Below are positions 29,277 to 38,344 of a stretch of DNA of 64,000 nt, one piece after another. The translations under genes were made by a program, and so were the position numbers. Within the stretch, counting starts at the first letter, position 1. Every line of letters begins with the position of its first letter. The stretch lies in assembly GCA_009781725.1 (NCBI GenBank), contig WQVF01000002.1, positions 59,218-123,217 on the forward strand. The letters are read 5' to 3'. The notes under the pieces were generated by a model, which did not search any database, was not told the DNA's origin, and worked only from the letters and a program-made list of their open reading frames with translations. Origin of the DNA: Defluviitaleaceae bacterium (GTDB taxonomy: Bacteria; Bacillota; Clostridia; Lachnospirales; WQUN01).

Positions 29277-30383
29277 ATGTCTGCGCGTAGTCGGGATATT
29301 AAGCGGCGGCTTGGGATTAGGCCTGCTCCCCGTCGGCGGGGTGTTGGAAGAAGTAGGACAAGTCCAATCCTTAGTGGGATGGAGTTACCTCGGTTTCGAT
29401 TGCCGCGACTTCGCCTTTCCCGGCTTATGCGGTCTTTGTATCAGCCTAGAAAAGCAAGCAAGCATTCATCCCGTGGAAGAAGGTATGGTAGAATGCGCTT
29501 TCCTATAAATATACGACGGATTAAAGAGCGTTTCTTCAAGCTATCTGTTTTCTTTGTGCTTGCTCTTGCTATATTTGGGACCTTCAGACTTCTGCGTCCT
29601 GGTGTCCGTGTCCGGGTAAGCCCTGATACTGTTGCGGCTTTTCGTGTGCCTCATCGGGCGATTGGGCTATTGGAAGAGTATGCCGTGCGGCATAATATTT
29701 CTTTCCCACAATTATTTGCGATATTCAACGCTGAAAATGACTTTTTCCCAGAAAAGTCCGCAGTGTACGACTTAAGTATGCTTGAGCAATTATATGTAGT
29801 GGATTTTTACCGGATAATGCGCCGGTATAATACTCGAAGTCTAGCCCCCTATGTGGCCATGTTTGAAAATCTCTTTGGAGAAATGATTGCCTTCCCTATA
29901 CCACCCGGCTGGTATGATGACGAGCCCTCGATTATGTTTGGGGATTCTTGGGGGGTAGAGCATAATTTCCAAGGGAACAGGATGCACATGGGCACCGCCA
30001 TTGTCGATCGGGAAAATATCCGAGGCCGGGTACCTATTGTGAGTATGACAGCGGGGCAAGTGGAAGAAGCCGGGTGGAATAACCAGCTTGGATACTTTGT
30101 CGGAATTATCACAACTAGCGGCACCTATTATCTATACGCTCACCTGGATAGCGTGGCTCAAGGCTTAAGTCCGGGACAAAATATACCCCCCGGTCACCAC
30201 CTTGGGTATATGGGAAATACGGGAGGCGGACGCGGGGGGCGGACATTTCCTGTTCATGTACACATTGGGATATCCCCAGATGTGGATTTTGCCAGGGGGC
30301 GGTTTTGGATTAATCCTTATCCGTTTTTGCGGCATTTGGAGGGGCAGCAACCAGGTTATGATACAGCCCACCTTGCTCGATAA
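29277..30383 (+). CDS. M23/LytM-domain membrane protein with altered zinc site
   Basis: A 368-residue protein with a long, very basic cytoplasmic N-terminus (about 80 residues, many Arg), one membrane helix at about 85-105 (FKLSVFFVLALAIFGTF), a stalk, and a C-terminal LytM/M23 domain (about 225-355). The YAHL and HVH motifs are present, but the first motif reads HMGTA where active enzymes have HxGxD, so one zinc ligand is missing. It may be a non-catalytic cell-wall-binding or activator protein. GGGAGGTG precedes the ATG at 29277. Its 3' end overlaps the convergent ABC gene by about 74 bases. Confidence 0.8.
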   Translation: MSARSRDIKRRLGIRPAPRRRGVGRSRTSPILSGMELPRFRLPRLRLSRLMRSLYQPRKASKHSSRGRRYGRMRFPINIRRIKERFFKLSVFFVLALAIFGTFRLLRPGVRVRVSPDTVAAFRVPHRAIGLLEEYAVRHNISFPQLFAIFNAENDFFPEKSAVYDLSMLEQLYVVDFYRIMRRYNTRSLAPYVAMFENLFGEMIAFPIPPGWYDDEPSIMFGDSWGVEHNFQGNRMHMGTAIVDRENIRGRVPIVSMTAGQVEEAGWNNQLGYFVGIITTSGTYYLYAHLDSVAQGLSPGQNIPPGHHLGYMGNTGGGRGGRTFPVHVHIGISPDVDFARGRFWINPYPFLRHLEGQQPGYDTAHLAR

Positions 30384-32073
30384 GCTCACTGTGGGTACCA
30401 GTTTCCGCAATCTTACCTTTATCCATTACAACAATTTTATCTGCAGTCTCAATATTCTCAAGATTATGAGTCGTAATCAAAATTGTATAGTCCTTGCGCA
30501 GAGATTTTATAGTCTCCATTACCGACCGCTCCGAGTCTTTATCCAACGCGCTGGTGGCCTCATCGAAAATTAGTATTGGGCCGCCTTTTATTAGCGCACG
30601 GGCGATGGCGATTCTTTGTTTTTGTCCGCCAGATAGTACACCGCCCTTTTCGCCGCAGGGGGCATAGTAGCCGCCCTCCAAGCTTTCTATAAAGTCATGG
30701 GCTGCAGCTCGTTTTGCTGCTGTTATTATTTCCTTATCGACAGCCTTGCCGCCCTTGCCCATTGCGATATTTTCCTTGACAGACATATCAAAGAGCTTGC
30801 AGCTCTGGTCTACATATGCAAAATTGCGTCGCCAGTCTCTGGCCTGACTGGAATCAAAGGCTTGGCCTCCTATACTCATATTCAAGGTGTCCCGTTCATA
30901 GAATCCGATTATTGCCCGAAGCAGAGTCGACTTGCCGCTGCCGGATTCCCCTACGAAGGCTACCATTTGGTTTTCGGGGATTTCCAGATGGATGTCTGTT
31001 AATGCGTCGGTTTCTGCGTTTTGATAGCGGAAGTTCATTCCATCAATGCGTAGGTGATAGCCCGTTCGAGTCTGTAAGACTTCACTTGGCCTTTGCGTTT
31101 CTTTCCCGGTTTCCAATATTGTAAAAACCCGTTTAGCACCTGCAATCGGTGCCTGAAAATTGGCATAACTCTGACCAATGTATCCCATTTCAAATGTAAT
31201 CGTGGCACTCATGGGCACCGCAAGCATCAACAGATGAAAATCCAAATGCCCTGCATACACCAGCCAGCCCCCCACGCCAAATACTACAACCGTAGACAGC
31301 CAAAACTGCACCGAAAAGAAAAACCGCTGCAACATAGTGATAAAGGCCCGCTTAAAATCTAAAAGCCTAATCCTTTTGCTGTCTGCATCAAAGGTCACAA
31401 GTGCTTTGTCCTGGATATTAAAGGCACGGATTGCAATGGCTCCCGCGAAGGTATTACTTGCAGTCTTGACGGTATCCGCGTTGGCGGTAAGTCGGTCTTT
31501 GCTGATTTGAGCGATAGGCTTTGTAAAACGGGTCTGGATTCCAAGGCCAAAAAGCCCCACCAGTACAGCGGCGGCACCCAGCCGCCAGTCCAGGATAAAC
31601 AACACAATCCCGGAAAAAACAATGCCCATAACAGTGTCAAGGAAATTGCGGGCAACCCAGCCGAATAAATCAGATGCGATATTTGCATCGGTATTGATTG
31701 CAGCAATGCTCTCTCCGCTATGGCTTGCAGTGGAGCTTTCAAGTGAATTGCTTACAAACGCGCGGAAAAGATTCCGCTTAAGTGACTTAACGGCGCGAGC
31801 TTCGTTGTAATAAAACAGATAAATCCCTACGCCGACAACCACCAGATATCCGATAAACATTGCCACTAAAATAATGGCACTGATAATAACCGCGTCGATG
31901 CTCCTATCCATAATAGCCGCCATCATCCCGCTGCTTAGGGTCCCTATGATTAGGCTAAAAAGAAATGATTGGGTGCCAACCAAAAACAGCCCAATACTGT
32001 AGGGAAAAGCAAAGGGCTTCATAAATCGGAATACTTTACGAACATATCCAAAATCGCTTTTTATGCTTGCCAT
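30310..32073 (-). CDS. ABC exporter half-transporter (second subunit)
   Basis: A 587-residue fused membrane-ATPase subunit: six membrane helices (about 20-310) and an ABC ATPase (about 345-575) with Walker A GESGSGKSTLL, signature LSGGQKQRIAIARAL, Walker B ILIFDEATSALD and the H-loop in ITTHNLENI. All catalytic residues are intact. It forms a heterodimer with the product of the gene immediately upstream, whose stop overlaps this start by one base. Substrates of such pairs include drugs, lipids and peptides, and none can be assigned. The C-terminal codons overlap the convergent M23 gene. Confidence 0.88.
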   Translation of the reverse strand: MASIKSDFGYVRKVFRFMKPFAFPYSIGLFLVGTQSFLFSLIIGTLSSGMMAAIMDRSIDAVIISAIILVAMFIGYLVVVGVGIYLFYYNEARAVKSLKRNLFRAFVSNSLESSTASHSGESIAAINTDANIASDLFGWVARNFLDTVMGIVFSGIVLFILDWRLGAAAVLVGLFGLGIQTRFTKPIAQISKDRLTANADTVKTASNTFAGAIAIRAFNIQDKALVTFDADSKRIRLLDFKRAFITMLQRFFFSVQFWLSTVVVFGVGGWLVYAGHLDFHLLMLAVPMSATITFEMGYIGQSYANFQAPIAGAKRVFTILETGKETQRPSEVLQTRTGYHLRIDGMNFRYQNAETDALTDIHLEIPENQMVAFVGESGSGKSTLLRAIIGFYERDTLNMSIGGQAFDSSQARDWRRNFAYVDQSCKLFDMSVKENIAMGKGGKAVDKEIITAAKRAAAHDFIESLEGGYYAPCGEKGGVLSGGQKQRIAIARALIKGGPILIFDEATSALDKDSERSVMETIKSLRKDYTILITTHNLENIETADKIVVMDKGKIAETGTHSELIEQGGLYHNLVAAPPNAAKTDKD

Positions 32074-33797
32074 TATGCTACACCTCCGGCATGATATAAA
32101 TTACGGTAAATTTCATTATTCGCCAGAAGCTCATCATGGGTACCGATGCCTGATATTTTTCCACTGTCCATTACCACTATGGTGTCGCAGGCAGCAATGG
32201 CCCTGGCCCGGTGAGCAACCATAATAACGGTCTTACCCTGGGCCACGTTGTCAAAGCTTTGTAAAATGGAAGCCTCAGTTGTGGGGTCAAGGGCGGCGGT
32301 TGCCTCGTCGAAGAGGATTATTGGCGCGTCTTTGTAAAAGGCCCTTGCCATTGCTATGCGCTGGCGTTGCCCACCGGAGATGTTATCCGAGGACTCAGTG
32401 AGGATGCTGTCAAAGCCATCGGGCAAAGAGTTAATAAAATCAAGAATACCTGCGTCGGAGCAGGCTTTTTCTAAACGTGAAGAATTTGATGCTTTGGTTT
32501 CCAGAGTGATATTTTCCCCGATGGATTCAGGGAAAAGGAAGCTGTCCTGTGGCACATATGCAAAAATATCTCGAAGCTGTGTTTTAGCCAGCTTGGTTGC
32601 ATCATTGCCGGAAATAACGATTTCCCCAGATGTGGGCTCGTATAACCCCAGCAGCAGTTTAAGCAAGGTAGATTTTCCACTGCCGCTGCCTCCAACGAAG
32701 GCGATTTTTGTACCGGGTTTTATTGCCAGATTTATGTCGTTCAAAGCTGGTGGCGATTCTTCGTTGTAGGCAAATGATACGTTTTCAAAGAAAATTCCAG
32801 TGTTTCCATCCAATTTAGCACCTTCATGTAGAGGTTCTGACTCTTCAGATGTATTGTCCCTGAGCCGCTTACTGCCGCCTATTGCAACTTGGAGATGTCC
32901 TAGATTTTCGGATAAGCTGCCCAGCCATTCACCCACTAGTACAAGCATGGCGGAGTATGCGATAAATTCTGCAATAGTCATGTTTTGATTAATAACCGAC
33001 ACCGCTGCCACGATTAAAATAATCGCAAGGGGCAATACCGAGGTCATAAGTCCTATGGAAAATGACAGAATCAATGCCTTGAGGAATTTTTTCACAGATT
33101 CGATAAAGCTGTCGTATTTCTCAAGATATCGCTCCTCTAATACATCTTCTAAGCTATAAGCCGCTATGGTGGAAATATTTTGCAGGCTGTCATTAACCAC
33201 AGCATTAAAGTCGGCAATTCTCTCTGATTGAATTATCTGTCGTTTTTCTATTGGCTTTGAGCCGAGTACTTGTACCCCCACCAATAAGGGTATCAGTCCC
33301 AGCACTATCAAGGACAGTAACGGGCTAGTGGCAAACATAAAAATAAGGGCTGCAATAAATTCCAGTACACTAGAGATTATATGCAGGCCCCCGCCCCATC
33401 CTCCGCCGATTAGCTGCTCAGCTAGGGGAATGTCATTGGAGTAAATCGATAAGCTCTCTCCAGTGCCCGCTTTTTCGAATTTGGAATAGGGCAGTCTTAG
33501 AAAATAACCGACAAAATTATGCCTCAGCTTATGCCCCGCCGCCCCGGCAAAGCGGCCAAGAAAAAGTGCGGACAAAGCCGCAAATACAGCTCGGATTGCG
33601 GCAACAACCGTCAATGTTATAAGGAAGCGAATGAGTAGAGACATATCCCGATTATAAGCCGCCTCCCCCAAGTCTCCTCGCAAGCGGGTCATAAGAACTA
33701 TCCCAAGGGCGACAATAACAGAGGACAGAATATAAAACAATAAAAAAACCCGGTAGCGAATATTATTCCTACGCAGGGTTTCGATAAAGGTTTTCAT
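32073..33797 (-). CDS. ABC exporter half-transporter (first subunit)
   Basis: A 574-residue half-transporter with six N-terminal membrane helices and a C-terminal ATPase: Walker A GGSGSGKSTLLKL, signature ISGGQRQRIAMARA, Walker B IILFDEATAALD and the H-loop in MVAHRARAI. It partners with the subunit encoded next. The start at 33797 is chosen because GGGAGGGAG lies about 8 bases upstream; an earlier frame start at 33818 has no such site. A plausible promoter (TATAAT near 33827) lies upstream. It is divergent from the GntR-ABC operon, and no common regulator is proven. Confidence 0.88.
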   Translation of the reverse strand: MKTFIETLRRNNIRYRVFLLFYILSSVIVALGIVLMTRLRGDLGEAAYNRDMSLLIRFLITLTVVAAIRAVFAALSALFLGRFAGAAGHKLRHNFVGYFLRLPYSKFEKAGTGESLSIYSNDIPLAEQLIGGGWGGGLHIISSVLEFIAALIFMFATSPLLSLIVLGLIPLLVGVQVLGSKPIEKRQIIQSERIADFNAVVNDSLQNISTIAAYSLEDVLEERYLEKYDSFIESVKKFLKALILSFSIGLMTSVLPLAIILIVAAVSVINQNMTIAEFIAYSAMLVLVGEWLGSLSENLGHLQVAIGGSKRLRDNTSEESEPLHEGAKLDGNTGIFFENVSFAYNEESPPALNDINLAIKPGTKIAFVGGSGSGKSTLLKLLLGLYEPTSGEIVISGNDATKLAKTQLRDIFAYVPQDSFLFPESIGENITLETKASNSSRLEKACSDAGILDFINSLPDGFDSILTESSDNISGGQRQRIAMARAFYKDAPIILFDEATAALDPTTEASILQSFDNVAQGKTVIMVAHRARAIAACDTIVVMDSGKISGIGTHDELLANNEIYRNLYHAGGVA

Positions 33798-33868
33798 ATG
33801 GACTCCCTCCCTTTGCAAAATTTGGTTGATTATACATACGAATAATACTTTTGAAAAGATAGGAAAGG

Positions 33869-33919
33869 TTGACAGAAAAGTATTTTTATATTATTGTGTT
33901 AATGAGTTAAGTCATTAAC
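33869..33919 (+). promoter_or_regulatory. Promoter and palindromic operator of the GntR-ABC operon
   Basis: TTGACA at 33869-33874 and TATTGT at 33892-33897 are 17 bases apart. Directly after the -10 box lies a perfect inverted repeat, GTTAATGA and TCATTAAC around a 6-base centre (33898-33919). It would cover the start site, the expected place for autorepression by the GntR-family protein encoded 20 bases downstream. Confidence 0.7.
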
Positions 33920-33938
33920 TGAGCAAGAGGTGGTCAAT

Positions 33939-34307
33939 GTGAACGACAGCCAACCTATTTTCCAACAAATCATGGAGCGGATAGAGAGTGACATCATCAT
34001 CGGCACATACCAAGTCGATGAACTAATCATCTCCACCACCCAGATTGCCAAAGTCTACAGTGTAAATCACACCACTGCAGTCAAAGCTATAAGCAAACTC
34101 ACCGATGCAGGTATCCTCTACAAAAAAAGAGGCATCGGCATGTGCGTAGCCCCTGGGGCAAAAGAACAAATATCCATCCGACGTCGGGATATTTTTCTTA
34201 ATCAGACCCTAGGCGGGGTATTGGCAGAGGCCAAAACTCTGGGCATCTCCATGGAAGAATTAATTATAGCGATTTCAATTAAGAACGACGGTTTGTGTCG
34301 TTCTTAA
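33939..34307 (+). CDS. GntR-family (YtrA-type) transcriptional regulator
   Basis: A 122-residue repressor with an N-terminal winged helix (PIFQQIMERIESDIIIGTY, then STTQIAKVYSVNHTTAVKAISKL) and a short dimerisation tail, the YtrA subfamily build. YtrA-type regulators repress their own operon with ABC transporter genes, and two such genes follow. The start is taken as GTG at 33939, five bases after AGAGGTGG, rather than GTG at 33930. The final codons run into a strong hairpin (34268-34317), so the last residues (KNDGLCRS) are probably not the ancestral end. Confidence 0.85.
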   Translation: MNDSQPIFQQIMERIESDIIIGTYQVDELIISTTQIAKVYSVNHTTAVKAISKLTDAGILYKKRGIGMCVAPGAKEQISIRRRDIFLNQTLGGVLAEAKTLGISMEELIIAISIKNDGLCRS

Positions 34308-34368
34308 TTGAAACGCTTTCCAAAGCCATAGCAATTTCAATCCCGCATTTTGGATTGAAATTGCTATA
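34265..34368. repeat. Two palindromes with TATAGC-type ends between gntR and its ABC genes
   Basis: Hairpin one: arms of about 21 bases at 34268-34289 and 34297-34317 (AGCGATTTCAATTAAGAACG and complement). Hairpin two: ATAGCAATTTCAATCC at 34328-34343 and its complement at 34352-34367. Both share the ATAGC(G/A)ATTTCAAT start with elements at 45781 and 60553. They could attenuate transcription from the regulator into the transporter genes. Confidence 0.65.
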
Positions 34369-34395
34369 AAGAAATCACCACGAAAGGAGTATCAC

Positions 34396-35241
34396 ATGAT
34401 TGAACTTAAAAGCGTGACAAAGAAATACGGCAAAACAGCCGCTATCGATGACCTGTCCATGGCATTACCGGAGTCAGGCATCTACTGCCTGCTAGGCCGT
34501 AATGGTGCCGGAAAGACTACTATGATGAAAATGATTGCTGGACATATTGCCGCTACTACAGGTCAAATAACCGTCGGAGGGAAAAACGTATCCCCAGGGA
34601 AAATGCCGGAGGATGTAGCCTATATCGAAAGCGGTAGCGTTCAATTTAACAAGCGAATCGGCAATTTGATAGACATGGCCGCAGAGCTCCACAACGACTT
34701 TGACCGGGACTTTGCCAACAAAATGGTGAAAAGGTTTGAGCTTGATACAAAGAAAAGATTCGAAAAATTATCCTTTGGTATGAAAACCATGCTGACCACT
34801 ATTTTGACCCTTGCCAATCAATCCAAGGTAATACTGCTGGACGAACCGACCTTGGGCTTCGACGCTATTATGCGCAGCCAGTTTAACGCCTTGCTGCTGG
34901 AGAGCTATCAAGCCAACCCACGGGTTATAATCGTATCCACTCATCTGATTGATGAAATCGCCAAGGTAATCGAGCGACTTATTATCATAGAAGGCGGCAA
35001 GCTGTTACTTGAGGCAGGATTGGAAGACATAGATGAAATGGCATATTCACTTTCTGGCCCAACCAAGGATGTAATGCCCATTATCACAAATCTCAACTGT
35101 ATTGGCCAAACAGTAGTGGGCAGTGTAATGGCCGCCCATATCTACGGGGAACGAATCGCGCCCCCTGATGGCATTGTTGTCGATAGGATTAGCTTGCAGG
35201 ATTTTTTTATCAACTTAGTAGGAGGGCAAACCCATGCATAA
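34396..35241 (+). CDS. ABC transporter ATP-binding protein (YtrB-like)
   Basis: A 281-residue ABC ATPase with Walker A GRNGAGKTTMM (residues 35-45), Walker B VILLDEPTLGFD and the H-loop in VSTHLIDEI. The signature region reads LSFGMKTMLTTI instead of LSGGQ, a relaxed form seen in many YtrB/bacitracin-type ATPases. It works with the permease encoded next, the start of which overlaps this stop by 8 bases. Controlled by the YtrA-type GntR protein upstream, the system is likely an export or envelope-stress transporter. Confidence 0.85.
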   Translation: MIELKSVTKKYGKTAAIDDLSMALPESGIYCLLGRNGAGKTTMMKMIAGHIAATTGQITVGGKNVSPGKMPEDVAYIESGSVQFNKRIGNLIDMAAELHNDFDRDFANKMVKRFELDTKKRFEKLSFGMKTMLTTILTLANQSKVILLDEPTLGFDAIMRSQFNALLLESYQANPRVIIVSTHLIDEIAKVIERLIIIEGGKLLLEAGLEDIDEMAYSLSGPTKDVMPIITNLNCIGQTVVGSVMAAHIYGERIAPPDGIVVDRISLQDFFINLVGGQTHA

Positions 35242-35950
35242 AAAAGCTTGGATAATCGCCAAAATCAACTTTCGGACTCTTGGAGCCTTAAAATTCGCAA
35301 CCTTTACTACCATGCTTTCCCTTTTTATAAGCAACCTCGTAAATTTTTTAGTATGGTCGGATAATATTGGTACTGGCAGTGATATTTCCCCTATCAATGC
35401 ACTTTGGTTGCTACCGGTTATGGTAGGGATTGCAATTCCAGCCTTTAGCTTCCGCAGGACAATTAATCTTGGAGGGAAGAGGAGTAACTTTCTTTGGGGG
35501 GCTGTACTGACATATGTAATTATTGCCGCAATAGTTTCCCTGTTAATTGTTTTATCAAACTTCACTATTGAGCCTTTCCTTGAGAGGCATTCATATTTCG
35601 ACCCAGGTTTTCTTGGGGGGATTGCCAATCTTGTGGAGGTCTTTGGCTGGGCAGAGCGTGGGTTTGCGATTGCTTTTTTCCAGCAGTTTGCGTTTTTGGT
35701 GTTGTTCTCGGCCTTTGTGCATACTTTGGTTGCCGCTAAGAGCAAGTGGTATGGCTGGGTTGTCAGTGTGATTATTATTGCAATAATATCCGTGTTTACA
35801 CCGATTGCACCCCTTCGGGCGGCACTGGTCTGGTTTTTTCGGATGATACTTTTTCATCAAAATGCAGGATTGCAGATTCTAGCCTGCTTGGTGCTGGCTA
35901 CAGGACTGTTCTGGCTTAGCAAGTTGATTTTTGCCCGGAGAGCGATATAA
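35234..35950 (+). CDS. ABC-2-type membrane permease partner
   Basis: A 238-residue membrane protein with about six hydrophobic helices and no recognised soluble domain. Its position after a YtrB-like ATPase, with an 8-base overlap, identifies it as the membrane component of that transporter. Helices include VGIAIPAFSF, LTYVIIAAIVSLLIVL and VSVIIIAIISVF. The substrate is unknown. A dispersed palindromic repeat begins one base after the stop codon. Confidence 0.7.
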   Translation: MHKKAWIIAKINFRTLGALKFATFTTMLSLFISNLVNFLVWSDNIGTGSDISPINALWLLPVMVGIAIPAFSFRRTINLGGKRSNFLWGAVLTYVIIAAIVSLLIVLSNFTIEPFLERHSYFDPGFLGGIANLVEVFGWAERGFAIAFFQQFAFLVLFSAFVHTLVAAKSKWYGWVVSVIIIAIISVFTPIAPLRAALVWFFRMILFHQNAGLQILACLVLATGLFWLSKLIFARRAI

Positions 35951-35951
35951 A

Positions 35952-36093
35952 AGCCCCCTTCCGTGGAAGGGGGGAAGACGCCATAGGCGGCGAGGGGGTT
36001 GTATCCGCAGGCCGCAACCTAGATTTTAGCCATTGCTCTATGCAAGCTGGCAACCCCGTCTGCCTTCGGCGGCATCCTTCTAAAGAAGGGGCT
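35952..36093. repeat. Palindromic repeat AGCCCCCTTC family, copy 1
   Basis: About 142 bp with ends AGCCCCCTTCCGTGGAAGGG and, read inward from the right, AGCCCCTTCTTTAGAAGGAT. Related copies are at 44622-44681 and 51381-51402. This copy fills the gap between two convergent genes exactly, running from the permease stop to the recG stop, and may serve as a bidirectional terminator. Confidence 0.7.
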
Positions 36094-38107
36094 ACAACAC
36101 CACTACTGTACTTGTTTGGTTTTCAATCAGTTCCTTTTCCTCATCCGATAGCGCAATCTCGCCCCTTAGCACTCCTTGGGAGGCGGATTGTGCTATTTTT
36201 AGTATATCCATATCCTGATATAGATTGGCAATTTTAAAATCTGGCAGGCCATGCTGCCTTGTGCCGAAAAAGTCCCCCATACCCCGTTGCTCCAGGTCAA
36301 GCTCCGCCAGCCTAAAGCCATCCGATGTTTCTGTCATAGCCTTCATACGAGCCCGAGTTATCTGATTGCCTGCATCGGATATCAATACGCAATGAGCTTG
36401 AGTATCTCCCCGGCCAACCCTGCCACGGAGTTGATGTAGCTGGGACAGTCCAAAACGCTCGGCGTTTTCAATTATCATCAGATTGGCATTGGGAGCGTGG
36501 ACACCTACTTCTATTACCGTTGTGGACACCAATGCATGGATTTCTCCGGATTTAAAGCGGGTCATTATTTCTTGTTTTTCGTCTGGTTTCATTTTTCCAT
36601 GGAGACATTCTACGGTTAGGCCGGGAAGTGTAGCCGCAAGCTCCCCGGTATAGGCTAAAACGCTTTTCATGTCGGTTTCACTTTCCTCAATTGCCGGGCA
36701 GATTACATATGCCTGCCGGCCTGCTTCCGCCTCTTTCTTAATAAATCCATGTATCCGCTCCCGATATCGGGAATCTACATGGTAGGTCTTAATCGGTTTG
36801 CGCCCTGGGGGTAGCTCATCGATTATAGATATATCCAAGTCCCCGTATAAAATCAGGGCCAAGGTCCTGGGAATAGGGGTAGCAGTCATAACAAGGATGT
36901 GGGGCACTATCCCCTTTTCCGTAAGTTCAAATCGCTGATTAACCCCAAATCGATGTTGCTCATCTGTGATTACCAGCCCCAGCTTTGCATATTCCACTCC
37001 AGGTTGAATCAGGGCATGGGTTCCTACTATCATGAGATTGGGGTTTTCTGCAATTTGTGCCAATACCACCTTCCGCTCCTTTGCTGTTTGGCTGCCTGTG
37101 AGTAGCACTGTGTCAAGATACCGGCTAAAGTCGACATAGTGCTGCCGGGCAAGCACCTCTGTCGGGGCCATAATTGCGGCTTGATAGCCGTTTTTTATTG
37201 TCAAATAAGCCGCGGCCATAGCCGCAGCGGTTTTGCCTGAGCCTACATCTCCTTGGATTAGTCGGTTCATACGGGTGCTGCTTTGAATATCGGATTTTAT
37301 ATCTTCCAATACATGGTGCTGCGCATTGGTAAGATTAAAGGGTAGGCTCGCCAAAAAGTCTAAGTAATTTCCCTCAAGTTTTATCCCAGGCTGTGCCGCC
37401 CCCTGTCCCTTGAGGGAAAACAACGCCATCTGCATAAAAAAAAGCTCCTCAAACACCAATCGTCGCCTGGAAATCATAAATGACCTGTCATCTGCGGGAA
37501 AATGGATGTTTGCAATAGCTTCTTTTCGATTGCATAGCTTGTGAGTCTGCCGAATTGATTCGGGCAGGTTTTCCATAATATCTGTGCATATCTTCAATGC
37601 CTGAAAGATAAGTGCCCTAAAGGTCTTTTGGGAAAATCCCTTAGGCGGCGAATACACCGGCACAATTCTCCCTGCGGATAGTGGCTGTGCAGTCACGACT
37701 TCATAATCCGGAGCTTCCATTTGCAGGCGATTTCTATGGTCTAATCTTACTTTTCCCGTAAATACATACTCTGTCCCCAGGCGGAAATACTTTTTAAGAT
37801 AGGGTTGATTAAACCAGACCAACTCAAGACTGCCGGTATTGTCTTTTAGAATTACTTTGGTGAGGGTTAGAAGGCGTGCCCCCGGTCTTCTTTTAGAAGA
37901 AGGAACAGTGTTTTCCGGGGGTGAGTAGAGATATCCCCGGATGGTATTGACCGCACCTGGAATCAAAGAGTCCACAGTTCTTATCTGGCTGCGGTCATCA
38001 TAATCCCTCGGGAAGAAATTAAGCAGGTCATAGACCGTGTGAAGCCCGGCGTCACGAAGGGCAAGGGCACGTTTTTCCCCTATGCCCGATAGATTTGTAA
38101 TGTCCAT
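36092..38107 (-). CDS. recG: ATP-dependent DNA helicase RecG
   Basis: A 671-residue helicase that remodels stalled forks and branched DNA. It has an N-terminal wedge/OB-fold domain (LSGIGEKRALALRDAGLHTV at the start, then NTIRGYLYSP), Walker A GDVGSGKTAAAMAAA (about 286), the DEQH box in ITDEQHRFGVNQR (about 390), MTATPIPRTLAL, and C-terminal motifs STTVIEVGVHAPNA and QLRGRVGRGDTQA. The length is standard and all motifs are intact. Its 3' end meets a palindromic repeat. A second palindrome lies just upstream of its start. Confidence 0.95.
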   Translation of the reverse strand: MDITNLSGIGEKRALALRDAGLHTVYDLLNFFPRDYDDRSQIRTVDSLIPGAVNTIRGYLYSPPENTVPSSKRRPGARLLTLTKVILKDNTGSLELVWFNQPYLKKYFRLGTEYVFTGKVRLDHRNRLQMEAPDYEVVTAQPLSAGRIVPVYSPPKGFSQKTFRALIFQALKICTDIMENLPESIRQTHKLCNRKEAIANIHFPADDRSFMISRRRLVFEELFFMQMALFSLKGQGAAQPGIKLEGNYLDFLASLPFNLTNAQHHVLEDIKSDIQSSTRMNRLIQGDVGSGKTAAAMAAAYLTIKNGYQAAIMAPTEVLARQHYVDFSRYLDTVLLTGSQTAKERKVVLAQIAENPNLMIVGTHALIQPGVEYAKLGLVITDEQHRFGVNQRFELTEKGIVPHILVMTATPIPRTLALILYGDLDISIIDELPPGRKPIKTYHVDSRYRERIHGFIKKEAEAGRQAYVICPAIEESETDMKSVLAYTGELAATLPGLTVECLHGKMKPDEKQEIMTRFKSGEIHALVSTTVIEVGVHAPNANLMIIENAERFGLSQLHQLRGRVGRGDTQAHCVLISDAGNQITRARMKAMTETSDGFRLAELDLEQRGMGDFFGTRQHGLPDFKIANLYQDMDILKIAQSASQGVLRGEIALSDEEKELIENQTSTVVVL

Positions 38108-38153
38108 AGGGGAAAAGTATCACCAGATATGGATAGTGTCAAATCTGTGAACT

Positions 38154-38195
38154 TGCACAAAAATCCGTATGGCACCATATGGGTATTTTTGTGCG
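38154..38195. repeat. Palindrome with ATCCGTATGGCACCATA core, copy 1
   Basis: Arms GCACAAAAATCCGTATGG and CCATATGGGTATTTTTGTGC enclose CA. A near-identical core is found at 58115-58164. It looks like a terminator but lies between divergent genes (recG and the ABC system), where no transcript should end; it may instead be a regulatory site or a small mobile palindrome. Confidence 0.65.
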
Positions 38196-38310
38196 GATTT
38201 TAGGAAAATCTACAAGCGGGGACTCCCGAGTGACAAAATTGTCATTTAAAACACCAGCTTTGTCACATTAAAGTCACAATGGACGTATATATTTTGGATT
38301 AGAAAATTCT

Positions 38311-38344
38311 TTGACTTTCCATAACAACTTGTTAATAAACAAGT
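38311..38344 (+). promoter_or_regulatory. Candidate promoter/operator of the CARDB-ABC operon
   Basis: A -35-like TTGACT at 38311 is followed by the inverted repeat ACTTGTT-AATA-AACAAGT (38327-38344), which overlaps where a -10 box would lie. The palindrome resembles TetR-family operators in size and spacing. The -10 sequence itself is weak. The rest of the 325-base gap holds one palindrome and no gene. Confidence 0.4.
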
